Positions 48,117-58,601 of a stretch of 64,000 bases of DNA are shown here, in pieces (the stretch's first letter is position 1; each line of letters opens with the position of its first letter). The DNA is from Diadema setosum (taxonomy: Eukaryota; Echinodermata; Echinoidea; Diadematoida; Diadematidae). The notes under the pieces were generated by a model that saw nothing but the letters and a program-made list of their open reading frames with translations, ran no database searches and was not told the origin of the DNA. The position numbers and the translations under genes were made by a program. The stretch spans positions 8,666,330-8,730,329 of the forward strand of contig NC_092702.1 in assembly GCF_964275005.1 (NCBI RefSeq). The letters are read 5' to 3'.

Positions 48117-49659
48117 GTACAAAAGAAGATTTTTATTCCTTTTCTATTCATATGAGATAACCTATGTATGTCTACAGGCATTCTTTTGATTTGAAAATGG
48201 GTTTATGAAGCATTAAAAACAAAGTGAAAGTAATTGGGTATAGCTATCTAAGGCTGATATGAACTTATCATTTTAAGGTTTAGGTTGGGCAAAACGTACT
48301 TTGTAAGAATATTCCTTAATCAGTAATGCATGATAAAGCATTGGAATATTAATGCCCCAAGAACTTGATGGCCATGCAATAGGTAAAGGGAATAATGAAC
48401 TATTGCCAAAGGCCATATTATGTGACCGTGCATCACAAAACGAACAAAAAGTCGCGCCCCTTGATTTTATGTGAGGACTCAAAAAAGGTGAAATGGGTCA
48501 ACCGAGTCAGTTTTGAGGTTTTCATATTTTATGAAAGAACTATCCTTATTCTACATTATTGTAAAGTTTGGGATCATAACATAAATGGGAAAGTGTATTT
48601 TCAGTAGTTTTTCTGCAACCCATTTTTGGGGGAGAATAGAATGATCAGGTGTGTCTTAGAGTCCCCTTTTCATTTCTTGAAATCCTACTCACACTCTTCA
48701 CTTTCAAGTCTAATAACGTTTGAAAGGATAATGCTCCTGCTTTGAAAGTTAAGATTAATCGTGGACAGAATGCATTAATAAGACATGCTCAATTTCAGCT
48801 TGATCTGGTAATCCCTTCATTGTTGTTGCTCCAGTGGTTTACTTCCTGTTTTTTGTCCCTTTCATTCCACAGCTCGCATGGATTGGTAAAGATTAAGCGC
48901 TTGAATAGACCCTGCACTTCAGAGCATCTTTTCTCAGTTCACACTTTTCCAGAGTGTGTGTTTTCTTTCTAGTATTTAGATAGGTTAGGGGAGTCCATTT
49001 GAATTGAGTTATACATCATTTCAAAGCTTAGAGTCTGCTCTTTAAGAATTTACCCTCAACTAAAAATCCTTATCTAGCGACTTTTTGTTTGTTTTGTGAT
49101 GCAGGGTCACATATCATCAAAAAGTTGGGAACAAGCATCTCTGGACTTGTATGTCAAAACAATCTTATTGGATTCATCTTCTGTTGAACTTTGAAAGAAT
49201 CAGCTTAATGACTGGAATTTTCTGTTTTAGCCATATTGAGCAAAAGCATGCCTTCTCAGACATCATTACATGTGAAAAAAAAAAAACCACGAAATTCATA
49301 GTGAATTCTTGATACTCTTAGATAATGGTTAACTTCTTTGTTAGTGAATCATCAACTGAAATATGAATTTGTATTATGCCAACTTTTGTCAGCTGTTCAT
49401 ACATAATGTGGGGGCAGCTATGCAGATACATTTTCCAAGTCCAATTTCCATTTGTTTTGTGTTCTTTTTTTAAAATAATGAAAAGATAAAGATGATAGTA
49501 CAATAGTGATAATGATGATGATGATAACTGTGATAGTATCAATATCAGTATTGATAGTAAAGTAGCATGCAATATAGATTCATGAGTTCTTCTGTGTTTG
49601 GTTTAGAGTTCAGTGATCCTAGCATAAGTTCTTGACTTTGATATATGTCCTTTTTGGAG
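48117..49659 (+). other. Intron 6
   Basis: 1.5 kb of AT-rich sequence. A short GAT microsatellite lies at about 49512-49530. Nothing else visible. Confidence 0.65.
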
Positions 49660-49818
49660 GCCTTTGAGCTTCAGCAGACAATGCGGAATGGCCCGAGTGT
49701 TGGAAAGGAGTACTTGATGCGTCAGCTGCGCCATCGTCAGACATTGCTGCAGCTGCAACAAATGCTGCCCTCGGCTCTGCAAGTTCAGCTTGGTGCGGTC
49801 GCTAATCACTTGGATCCT
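49660..49818 (+). CDS. Exon 7 (residues 814-866)
   Basis: Acceptor GTCCTTTTTGGAG, donor GATCCT/GTAAGC, phase 0 both sides. It encodes AFELQQTMRNGPSVGKEYLM and RQLRHRQTLLQLQQMLPSAL, then QVQLGAVANHLDP. The regular Leu/Gln spacing predicts an amphipathic helix. With exon 8 it forms the most protein-like, probably conserved block of the product. Confidence 0.75.
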
Positions 49819-50875
49819 GTAAGCCTCTTTTCCCAAATTTATGCCCTGTTACTCTTAAGTTATGCATTTGGACCTAAATGGTTAAACCAGGTATACTGTG
49901 AATTACCATTCCTTTGCAGGTTTTTACATGCACCGTTATGAAAATCTTCAAGGAAAAATTGGACATCAATTCAGAAAGACAAATAAATTGCTTTGTGTCC
50001 GTTTTCAAGTGGTGCATATTTCCCTGTAGATAGCTTTACAACCAATTTACCACAGCGTTACAAGCTCAGTTGAGCAGTAACAAGATGAATGGATTTTTCA
50101 AACCTCTCACAGTGGTGTCAATATAGAAAAGTGGAAATAGAAAAAGATTTGCTGCTTCACAGTATTATGTACCATAGGTAAGCATATTAGTTGGTGATGT
50201 CATGGGGGCTTCTTGTGTCGCAGGTTAAAGCATATACTGTATTAGATTCCTTTTTTTTTTCCAGAAGAGTGAGGTTCCTGATTACATGGTGCTCCCCTTA
50301 CACTCCATAAATGCAGTAATGAGCTTAGTGTTCACATTCAATATTGATGATTGCATGCTGTCTATTTCATAGTTGGTTTGTGTGCAGTGCACTCCCATTA
50401 TAACAGACACAGTTATAACAAAATTCCGGTTACAACGAAGTAAAAATTCAGGCCCCAACATTATCCACTCTATGCTTTTTATTATGTATTTGTTCGGTTA
50501 AAGAAAATATCGGTATAACTAAAAAAAAAAAAAAAAAAAAAAAAAAATGCCTGTTCCAAGGACTTAGTTATAAGAGTGAGTCAACTGTAGTGTCTTATTT
50601 TAGGTAAGGGTTATTTAGAGAGGTTGCACTGTAGATGAAAGAAAAAAATTATATTAATGACATGTTCTATTCCTTTGATAAGATAACACTGAAATTTCAT
50701 CAAAGTCATTGCAAGGTCCATTTTTGTTTTGTTTTGATTAATTACAAACATTTCTGGTGCAAACTTGTAGCAGAATGTGCAGTCCTTCTCTGGAATCATC
50801 AGAACGATCCATTCCCATGCTTTGATCACCCACCACCCCTCCCTCCCTCCCTCCCCCCCCCCCCCTTTCCCACAG
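49819..50875 (+). other. Intron 7
   Basis: 1.06 kb, containing a degenerate copy of the intron 1 MITE (50388-50600) and, just before the exon, a very strong pyrimidine tract (CCCTCC repeats and poly-C at about 50838-50868). Confidence 0.65.
50388..50600. mobile_element. Degenerate copy of the GTTATAACGAA MITE family
   Basis: GCAGTGCACTCCCATTATAAC, GGTTACAACGAAGTAAA and TTTGTTCGGTTAAAGAAAAT repeat motifs of the 14588-15112 element. A 27-A run (about 50520-50546) lies within. The right end is much decayed (GAGTGAGTCAACTGTAGTG). Confidence 0.6.
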
Positions 50876-51093
50876 ACTTCCCCACATGCAGACATGCCAG
50901 TCCTCCTCCGTCAGCTACAAGTCCTGATGGAGGCCGTCATCCGCCTGCATAAACAGCAGCAGGAGAGCGAGGGCGCCCTGCAGAAGCAGAGGCAGATAAT
51001 CCGCCACTACCAGCGGGCCTTCCTGATTGCCAAGAAGGGCGGACCTCTCTCCATGCGCAATAACGGAAGCAACGAACAGTCAGCGTCATCGAG
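50876..51093 (+). CDS. Exon 8 (residues 867-938)
   Basis: Acceptor CCCTTTCCCACAG, donor TCGAG/GTTAGC. It encodes TSPHADMPVLLRQLQVLMEA and VIRLHKQQQESEGALQKQRQ, then IIRHYQRAFLIAKKGG and a Ser/Asn-rich end. Heptad-like Leu/Ile/Gln spacing suggests a coiled coil continuing from exon 7, likely an oligomerisation or partner-binding surface. GC-richer than the introns. Confidence 0.8.
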
Positions 51094-53990
51094 GTTAGCT
51101 GGGCAGTAGGAGATGAGGGATACTTGTTAGACCCTGGAGATTTTGCACCTTTCTTTCTCTTCCCTATTTTCTATGTTAAGACTGTTTTCACTCACTTTAT
51201 TTGTTCCATGGTAGGCTGATATCATCATGTTTGCTTTGTTTCGAAAAGAAAGAAGTACTACAATTCCATTTTTCTGTTAGCTCTGATTGCAACATGTTAA
51301 TGATTTCTATGAATGTGTAACATAGTGCAGCCAAGCCTTATTTGATCTTGGTTATGCAGCCCAGGAAGTAAAACATGTAGACATGATGATGATTATACTG
51401 CTGAAAATACTATTCCTCACCAAAGTCAGCTGTGTTACACACTAAGCAGTGCTGCTGTGATAGTCAGGGAGATATTTGCAGATGAATGTACTAAGCAATA
51501 GAGTAACATGGAATACTAACAGATGTATGTGTATTAATCTGTGTGTGTATTAATCTGTAGAAATACATGTTTAGATGTAGCTTTACATTCACGCCACTCC
51601 TAGCTGGACTGCCAAGTACCAAGTAGACTTTATTATTTTTTTTTTTTAATGCAAGAAACAGTTTTTTTTTTTCTATATAAGAGGGTATGGTTTTGAAATG
51701 AAAAAAATATTTTACATCAAAACATTAATTAATATCCTCAGTATGTTCAACTTTCCCAATTTATGAACCAAGACTTGTGGTGTGTCTCCAAAATTTTTTT
51801 TTTTGTTTTTATTTGTTTTTCTTTTTAAAGTAAGGATCAGTGTGGTTTCAAAAGTTATCAACTTTATTTTGGTGGCATTTACTTTAATAAAAGGAAGGAG
51901 AGAGGAAAAAGAATTAGTAGAATGGGGGAGGGGGAATCCTCGGTGCAAAGTATCTGATAAGTTGCTCTTTCATCTCAGTAATATAGCCATGGAAGAAACT
52001 CACAAATCATCAGGTGTAATCTGCCATCTGGCCAGAATTAGAATTTTGGTCCTGGAGCAAAGGTAATACTAACTGCATACCATCTGAAGGCAAAGCTGAC
52101 ATGAAAAATCCAGCCCAAATTCAGGTTGTAATACTCTCCAACATTTCATGCCAATTTGACAAGGGGTACAGGTTACTGAATTTATAACTTAATGCTGTAC
52201 CAGCAGCAGTCTACTGGCCACACTATGTGGTGCACTGTGGAATGACGTCAATGTAGTTGATAATTCAAACTTGACTTCATGAGTTAAGGTTAGGAAATTG
52301 TTTGATTCATGTAACATTCAATTGCGTTAAATGCGTAATTATATGTTATGCCTTGAAATTGAGGAAAACTTTTTGATTTTAAGGAAACGTTTGCTCTGGT
52401 CTGTGTGTCATTCTGTGATTATTCAAAGTTATTTGATAAATATTTTCAAATGTAGTTTGAAAGTAGATTTATTATATCTTTGTCTAGCAATGACCATTAA
52501 GTCATTGCTTACTGTCTCAGTCTTTTTAATAGATATTTCCAAATTGAATTTGTAGCTAATCTTATTGTATTGATAGTTGTCACTAGGTGAATATTATGTA
52601 CAGGTTGTATTGGACATATCTATGCCTCATTAATTTTTTAAGTTTTGTACATGTACATACTTGACTACCTCTGATCTGGGAAACTTTGCAATTCTATAGG
52701 AACACCCAGTGTACCCATTTTCAAGCAACTGGATGCACATTCTTCACCTGTTGTGTACATAATTTGTTTGCCCTATGTGCAACTTCCCTGAAATCATTCT
52801 TCATGGCACATACTGCAATATGCAGTCCTTCACTTTTGTTTTCCCTGAGTGGCTTTCTACTCAATCTCTTCTTTGTTTTTACCTCTGTGTATTGCTGCTC
52901 TTTGTTTAACTCATATCATTCTCAGGTCCACTTCTATTCTGAGGACAAGAGCATTTTCCCCATTTCACATAGGATATTGTCTTATAAGCTCAGCAGTTTT
53001 GGTGTGTTACTTTGTATTTGGCAGACACTTTCCTTGTCTTTCCAATGTACCTTATGTCTTTACTGTGTTGATGGTGGAGCATATTCTTTTTTCTCTTTTA
53101 GTACATTTGTGGTATCTATTGTTTTATATAAACACTTGGTGAACATGTTGTGTGAGGTGTAATAAACATGCAGTACTGTAAGAGTGGAAATTTTCGCGAT
53201 GTTGAAATTTTTGCGCATTTCGAGCAACCTGAAACTAGCGTGAAAATAAAAGCTCGCGAATATTTTTGCGTGCCATATAGTCCAGTAGTTGATGTCTGGA
53301 TTCTGCAGAATTAAAAACATGCGAAACTCTTCTTACCCGGCCGAGCGCGAAAAATTAGTCACGCGAAAATATCCGCTTTTACAGTAATAGATTTTACTAA
53401 CACTAAATTGAGCTTTACATGATCACATTATTGATTCTGCAGCAAAAACAGTATTCATGTCATCATAAATGTCAAAATTTGAAGTCAAGTGATTTTTCAA
53501 CTTAACTCATAGCCAGCCAGAGTTGAATTTTCCCATTAATGCATTTCATAATTTGGCAAATTTTCTCTGCAATTATTGCACCCAGCGTGGAATTTACTGA
53601 AATGAAATATCAGCATCAAGAATGTATAAAGTAAATGTATAGCCATTAATATACATGTAGTTACAGCATTTTAAGTTATTTTCAAGTTTATGGAAGTAAT
53701 CGTTGAATTTGTAATACTGATATTTTTGCTCTACTGAGGACAATTTTGAGTTATGTAAATGCTGAAAATTTGATTTTCTTTGTAACTGCAATCTCCAAAG
53801 TAAATGTGCAGTCTCTCAAATTCAGACTGCAATACCTGACAAGTGAGCTGGTGTATTTGAAACTCCAGGCAGGAAGCAATTGTGGTACAAGTCTGAATTT
53901 GCTATAGAAAATTTGTAGGCACATCACAGTTTGCTGTGGATGCTCATGGCATTTATTGCTGTTATCTTGTCTTTGGCCCACTGTTAGCAG
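51094..53990 (+). other. Intron 8
   Basis: 2.9 kb, AT-rich, containing one MITE (53176-53384). A 158-codon frame (52686-53162) is hydrophobic and low-complexity and looks like chance reading of T-rich sequence. Confidence 0.65.
53176..53384. mobile_element. TA-flanked MITE with CGCGAAAAT inner motif
   Basis: The ends CTGTAAGAGTGGAAATTTTC and (reverse complement) CTGTAAAAGCGGATATTTTC are flanked by TA (53174-53175 and 53385-53386). CGCGA motifs recur inside. Two relatives lie at 55543-55707 and 63013-63210. Tc1/mariner-like target; no coding. Confidence 0.75.
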
Positions 53991-55080
53991 TGATAGCAGC
54001 ACATCCCCTGACATCCATGCGGGACCAGCCAGCTCCATGCACAGAGCAGATCTTTTGAAGAGACCGCTGCAGGGAACTCGGAGTGCCCCACAGTTAAGTG
54101 ACTTCACAAGATTGGAGGAGTGCTCAATGCTGAAGAGACGCAGGATGAGCATGGAAGCCAACGCTCCAGGAATCCCTAGCCATCCACCACAGGTATCCAC
54201 ACAATGCAGCCTGTCTGCACAGGATGCACGTCGGGTTGTAATGTCTGCAGGAAGAGCTCCCTATCTTCCAGGAGATCGGGAGATCTTTCCCCAACCCCGT
54301 TTGGGGCATAGACCTCCTGACGACAGAATGTTCCATCAGGTTCCTCCGTGTCCTCCAGAAATGCATCAGGATGGGCCTCCACCCTTGCCACCACATGCCC
54401 TCATCAGACGACCAGCCTTTGAGCATGGACAGGAGAAAAGGTTGCCTCAGCACATCAAAGACAATTCCTTTCAACCAAGAAGGTCTCATCCACAAGTGGA
54501 AGATGGCAGTGATCAGGCAGCCAGTAGGGCCACTGCACGGCAGTCGAATGAAAGCAACCAGTTCAGTGATGATAAAAGCACAAACAGAGGAGGCCAGCGA
54601 GAACCATCAATGCAGGTGGTTCCTCTTCGGCAGCAGGCCCCTAGGTACTGTCATCCTGAGATTAGGAATTCTGATTCGTCTGCGGTGGACAGAAGGCATG
54701 CCCCAGTTGGACAAGACCAATCCTTTGAATGGATCAGCCGCTCAAATGGGCGTCTCCACCCAGACCTGCTAAGGCTCCGGGCTAACAGGTGCATCATAGA
54801 CTACTATCATGGTATCTCGGGTGAAGGACAGCCTCCCTTTGGAAGGGGAAATTATCAGGAATTCCAAAGCAGCCCTCCAACAGTCTTCCCACCAAACAGA
54901 GGTGAAATGCAGCTGCTGGCCACCTCAGCTTCGCCCACCTTAAGGATCATGGATGCAGTGACTCATTCGCAGGAGGTGCGAGAGTTCTTACGACTGTGCC
55001 AATTGGCATCTAAGGAGCAGTGTCCAAAGGGTCTGCGAAGCCTTTGCCAGGAGGCCTTCCGTCAGCAGTGGCTTCCATGA
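53991..55080 (+). CDS. Exon 9, terminal coding exon (residues 939-1301)
   Basis: The acceptor CCACTGTTAGCAG completes the split Ser codon of exon 8; the frame ends at TGA 55078-55080. It encodes 363 codons including the stop: SDSSTSPDIHAGP, a basic cluster LKRRRMSMEA, a Pro/His/Arg/Gln-rich middle, NGRLHPDLLRLRANRCIIDY, and a C-terminal segment SQEVREFLRLCQLASKEQCP then KGLRSLCQEAFRQQWLP. The last 40 residues look folded and helical, unlike the disordered middle. Antisense frames here (for example 54124-54495) are shadows. Confidence 0.85.
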
Positions 55081-55542
55081 AGGGCTTGCCCCCAGGTTGT
55101 CTTGCCTTGGTACCCCGTCTTCTGATCCCTATGTCCCCACTCCCTGCAGCCTCAGTGGGTTTGTATGGGCTGTGTACAATACATTCATTCCATTTTGAAA
55201 TGATATGCTCATCAGAAACAAATGCTTGAGAGTGGTATTCATCCTTTGAAAGTAAATACTGATCTTTCTTCATCTTGTGCGATGTTTAAAATTTGATAAA
55301 TTCTCAGATCATGGCATATTACTCTTTGGTTGTATGTTACAAAGTCTTCTACATATATACAATGACTGTTTATTTTAAGTGCCTTGATAGAATATTGTTG
55401 AATTCATGTGATGCTAAATGTGCAAGACAAAGTCTTTAAGGAAGGGTATGATTCTTTCAAGTTTTGTTTTTTTTTACACAAAAGATGAAAGTCATTGAAG
55501 TTACTTTCAAACTCAAAATATAATCTTACCTGTTTAAGATTG

Positions 55543-55707
55543 CTGTAAAACAAGGATTAATTGCGAAATTAAAAGGCATGCGAAAGTTCTTGCCTGCACT
55601 ATATGCATTGAATGCCACCGGCAATTTGCGACAATTTAGTGCCGCGAAAAAGGCTGTCGCCTTCCATTCACAAAAATTTCATACTGCGAATATATCATGT
55701 TTTACAG
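55543..55707. mobile_element. Decayed copy of the CTGTAAAA MITE family
   Basis: The left end CTGTAAAACAAGGATTAATT and right end ATATATCATGTTTTACAG resemble the 53176-53384 element, with GCGAAA and ATTTGCGACA motifs inside. The ends are less well paired. Confidence 0.5.
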
Positions 55708-56483
55708 TAACACTTATAAATTATACTTGTAATTCAGCCTTCAAATGGTTGCATGAACCATGGCAAGAACGGATGATCAATGCAAAATCTTTTGTAGTAT
55801 AGAATGTTTAATCTGAGGTAATCTAAAGTGATCACACATTTTTTCTGCGACTAATGTTAATGAAGTTACTTTCAATCTTTGAAAAGCATTGGTTTTTGTT
55901 ACTCAATTTTCTACTATCAGAGATAAGAAATAGGTTACAGTTTAACCTTGAAATGGTTGCATGAACCAGGGCCCCGGAATTGGGGGAGGGTGGGGGGGAT
56001 GGGGCACTTTTTTTGCCCAATACATAGTAGGGTGTAACCACTTCAGGGTCCCCAACTCCAATTTTTTTACCCAATACATAGTAGGATGTAACCACTTCCG
56101 CCCCCCCCCCTACTTTTTTACCCTTGCCATATAAACCATGAATAGGATGTACATTGTGGTGGTATACACTTTGTCTATGAGGCAGTCTAGAGTGATCCCA
56201 GTTTGTTTGTTTTTACTTTGGCATAGCCGTGAAAAGTATTGTTACTTGTCTTTTCATAGTATACCCTTCCATGTGATAACTGTAAAAGCTGTTAAAATCA
56301 AATGTTGATTATTAAAAAGTTGCAAATTTATCAAGTTCTTGGAATTTCCATGGCAAAAGATTATTTATTGGTAATATTGTACAATTCTAAATTCTTCTTT
56401 AAGGTTCTTCATCTTGTCAATCATGTCATTAGTTTTAAGATGCTGTAAATTGACAGCAAAAACAAAACAAAACATAGGAAATT

Positions 56484-56489
56484 ATGCCA
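56484..56489 (+). terminator. Candidate poly(A) signal of the nine-exon gene
   Basis: AATAAA is followed about 30 bases on by TTTTTTGTGTGTGTATATTG, a U/GU-rich downstream element. It is the first AATAAA I find after the stop codon at 55080. The position would give a ~1.4-kb 3' UTR. Other signals farther on (for example near 59905) are possible. Confidence 0.4.
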
Positions 56490-56520
56490 ATAAATGTTTT
56501 CACTATGTAATCCTTTTTTT

Positions 56521-57779
56521 GTGTGTGTATATTGCTTTTACTATACTTCAGGGTTGGATGCATTTTGGATGGCAAATTCATTGTAGCATTATCTTATGGG
56601 CTGTATTAAGATGAAAGGAAAATGTTTGATTAGAAAACTGGTCAGAGTCTTAGACATGTTATTTGGTTGTTTGTTTGCTCACTTAGAAATATCTTATGTG
56701 GGAGAATATGAGATGATATCTGAATGGAAAGTCATCCAATCTTTTGAGTCTGTGCTCAGTTATGGCTGATTTGGCTGATAGTGATATTATGGGAGCCAAA
56801 GTTTAGTGTAGGAGTATTATATTCATTTATTATTCTGTTGGACAAAAAAAAAAAAAAATTATCAGACTTATTCATATTGTTTCTCTTGATCTCAGCATAG
56901 AATAATGGAGAACAGATCGATGATTTAAATGTAGCATGCGATTGATAAAGAAAGGTGGATTTGATTGAGAATTATCGTACGGTACACAATGTTAAATTCT
57001 GTTTAAGACAATAGACTTTCAATCTTTCAGACATTCCAGAAACTGACTGCTTCCAGAAACAACTTTTTTTTTTTCTTTCAGAGCAGTAGTAATGTTTGTG
57101 ATAGTTATTATGAAGCATTTTAAAGTAGATGTAGTTTGTCAGAGTATCTTAGCAGATATCAGCACAGGAAATGTCTGATATTTTCTTTTTAGGCAAGTCT
57201 TACCTGTGTATATTGCAAGATAAACATTTTGAATCTGTTTTACACACATTGGAGGATTTGTTGTATTGTTCTGCCGTAGAGGCACACTTTGCAGCAGGAG
57301 CTGATAATGTCAAGTGCTGTGATTATAATGCTGCATTTTCATGGTTATAGAATCCTTCTTGTCATGCATATATGCCCAAGTGACAGATGACCAGTGGGAG
57401 ATGAAACTACCATGGGTTATCTGCTGAATAATTTTTACCTTTCAATTGAATACCAGTATCGATACATATTTGTATTCAATCCAAGAAATGCTGTCAAATG
57501 GAACATACGCTTCTCTGAGGAAGGCATTGACACCTCATGTACAGGGATAGTGTAGTGACACCTCATGTACAGGGATAGTGCATGTACCCTCTTTTGATCC
57601 TTCATTGATCTGCTTCGATAGCATGTGGAAGACCCTTCCTTTTCTACAGTTGGCCAACAGACATCCATTATTTGAGTTTCTTTAAAGTTGTGTGAAGGAT
57701 TCTAAAAATGTAATTTGCAAAATTCTGCTGAATGTGCATTTTGCAATACATCTCTTAGTATAATGACTCAAGATTTTTA
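56521..57779. other. Intergenic sequence, no gene seen
   Basis: AT-rich, with a 13-A run near 56846 and a tandem duplication of a ~27-bp unit (GACACCTCATGTACAGGGAT) at 57529-57583. No coding signal. Confidence 0.6.
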
Positions 57780-58601
57780 TACCCCCGCCACACGTAGTGT
57801 GAAGGGGGTATATAGGAATCATGATGTTGGTCGGGCAGGCGGTCGGTCGGTCTGTTGCAAAATCTTGCGGGGGGTAGTTATACATGCAAGACACCAATGT
57901 GTTAATATAAGAAAAATGTGTTGCCATGGTAATTCAACCACTCATTTTTGTATCAAATTGAACCATTTAATCTATGAAGGTGAAATTTGACAAGCATTGC
58001 CATGGTAACCACATTTTTTTTTAAAATCCTGTGAAGTGAACTTCTTCCACAGTTTTCAAGCAATTGAAACCAAATTTGGTAGGTATTATGGCCCTGAGGT
58101 ATAGATGTGGAACACATAATTTTTGTGTTTGTCACACAAACCGTTGCCATGGTAACCACAATTTTACCAAAACCTTGCAGAGCGAATAACTTTTCCATCA
58201 TTCAAGTAATTCAAGTAATTCAAGTCAAATTTAGTAAGTATCATGATCTAGAAGTGTAGTTTTGCAAGACACCAATGTGTTAGTTTAAGGAAAATGTGTT
58301 GCCATGGTAACCACTCATTTTTGTATCAAAATAAACCATTCAAGCTATGAAGGTCAAATTTGGTGTGTATGATGGTCTTTAAGTGTAGTCATGCAAAATG
58401 TCCCTTGTGTTTGTATCAGACAATGCATTGCCATGGTAACCACACTTTTTACCCAAACCTTGTGGAACTCGGTGTCAACTCTGTAATTGTACAGTAAACT
58501 AAAATTATTCTGTTTCCAATTCGACAAGTGCACAAACTTGGTATTAACGTCATTGCCCTCATGACATCACATACTATAAAGCAACACTAGGGGCGGGGGT
58601 A
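57780..58601. mobile_element. Repeat element with five RFX/X-box-like sites
   Basis: The ends TACCCCCGCCACACGTAG and CACTAGGGGCGGGGGTA are inverted and G/C-rich. Inside, a ~130-160-bp module recurs, containing CAAGACACCAATGTGTTA, GTTGCCATGGTAACCAC and CAAATTTGGT(A/G)GGTAT. The word (G/A)TTGCCATGGTAA occurs at 57920, 57996, 58143, 58298 and 58427. It is non-coding; I associate such CCCCCGCC...GGCGGGGG elements with many marine invertebrate genomes, with no superfamily call. Confidence 0.65.

Larger units (their letters stand above)
13013..55080 (+). other. Nine-exon host gene, Ser/Gln-rich protein of unknown family
   Basis: Nine plus-strand exons (13013-13196, 16691-17368, 18112-19216, 43945-44205, 45055-45133, 47985-48116, 49660-49818, 50876-51093, 53991-55080) have GT donors, AG acceptors and matching phases (1,1,2,2,0,0,0,2). 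Their lengths total 3906 bases, i.e. 1301 codons plus a stop. The protein looks mostly disordered: an acidic Ser-rich N-terminus, a long Ser/Pro/Gln-rich middle with acidic patches, a Gln-rich helical block at residues 814-930, and a Ser/Pro/Arg-rich tail ending in a short conserved-looking segment. Basic clusters (KKR near 655, KRRRMS in the last exon) suggest a nuclear protein. No enzyme domain is visible and I do not recognise the family. Intron 3 is 24.7 kb and full of transposon debris, so joining exons 3 and 4 is the weakest link. Confidence 0.7.
55081..56520 (+). other. Probable 3' UTR
   Basis: It starts after the stop and runs to a candidate cleavage site. It contains a decayed MITE (55543-55707) and a repeat pair (55940-56105) in which GCCCAATACATAGTAGG-like sequence occurs twice. 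No coding. Confidence 0.4.

Noticed and set aside
52686-53162. 158-codon hydrophobic frame in intron 8
   Set aside because: Phe/Ser/Cys-rich composition matches T-rich intron sequence, with no splice support and a second overlapping frame.
54124-54495. 123-codon minus frame inside exon 9
   Set aside because: It is antisense to a well-supported exon and has no domain.
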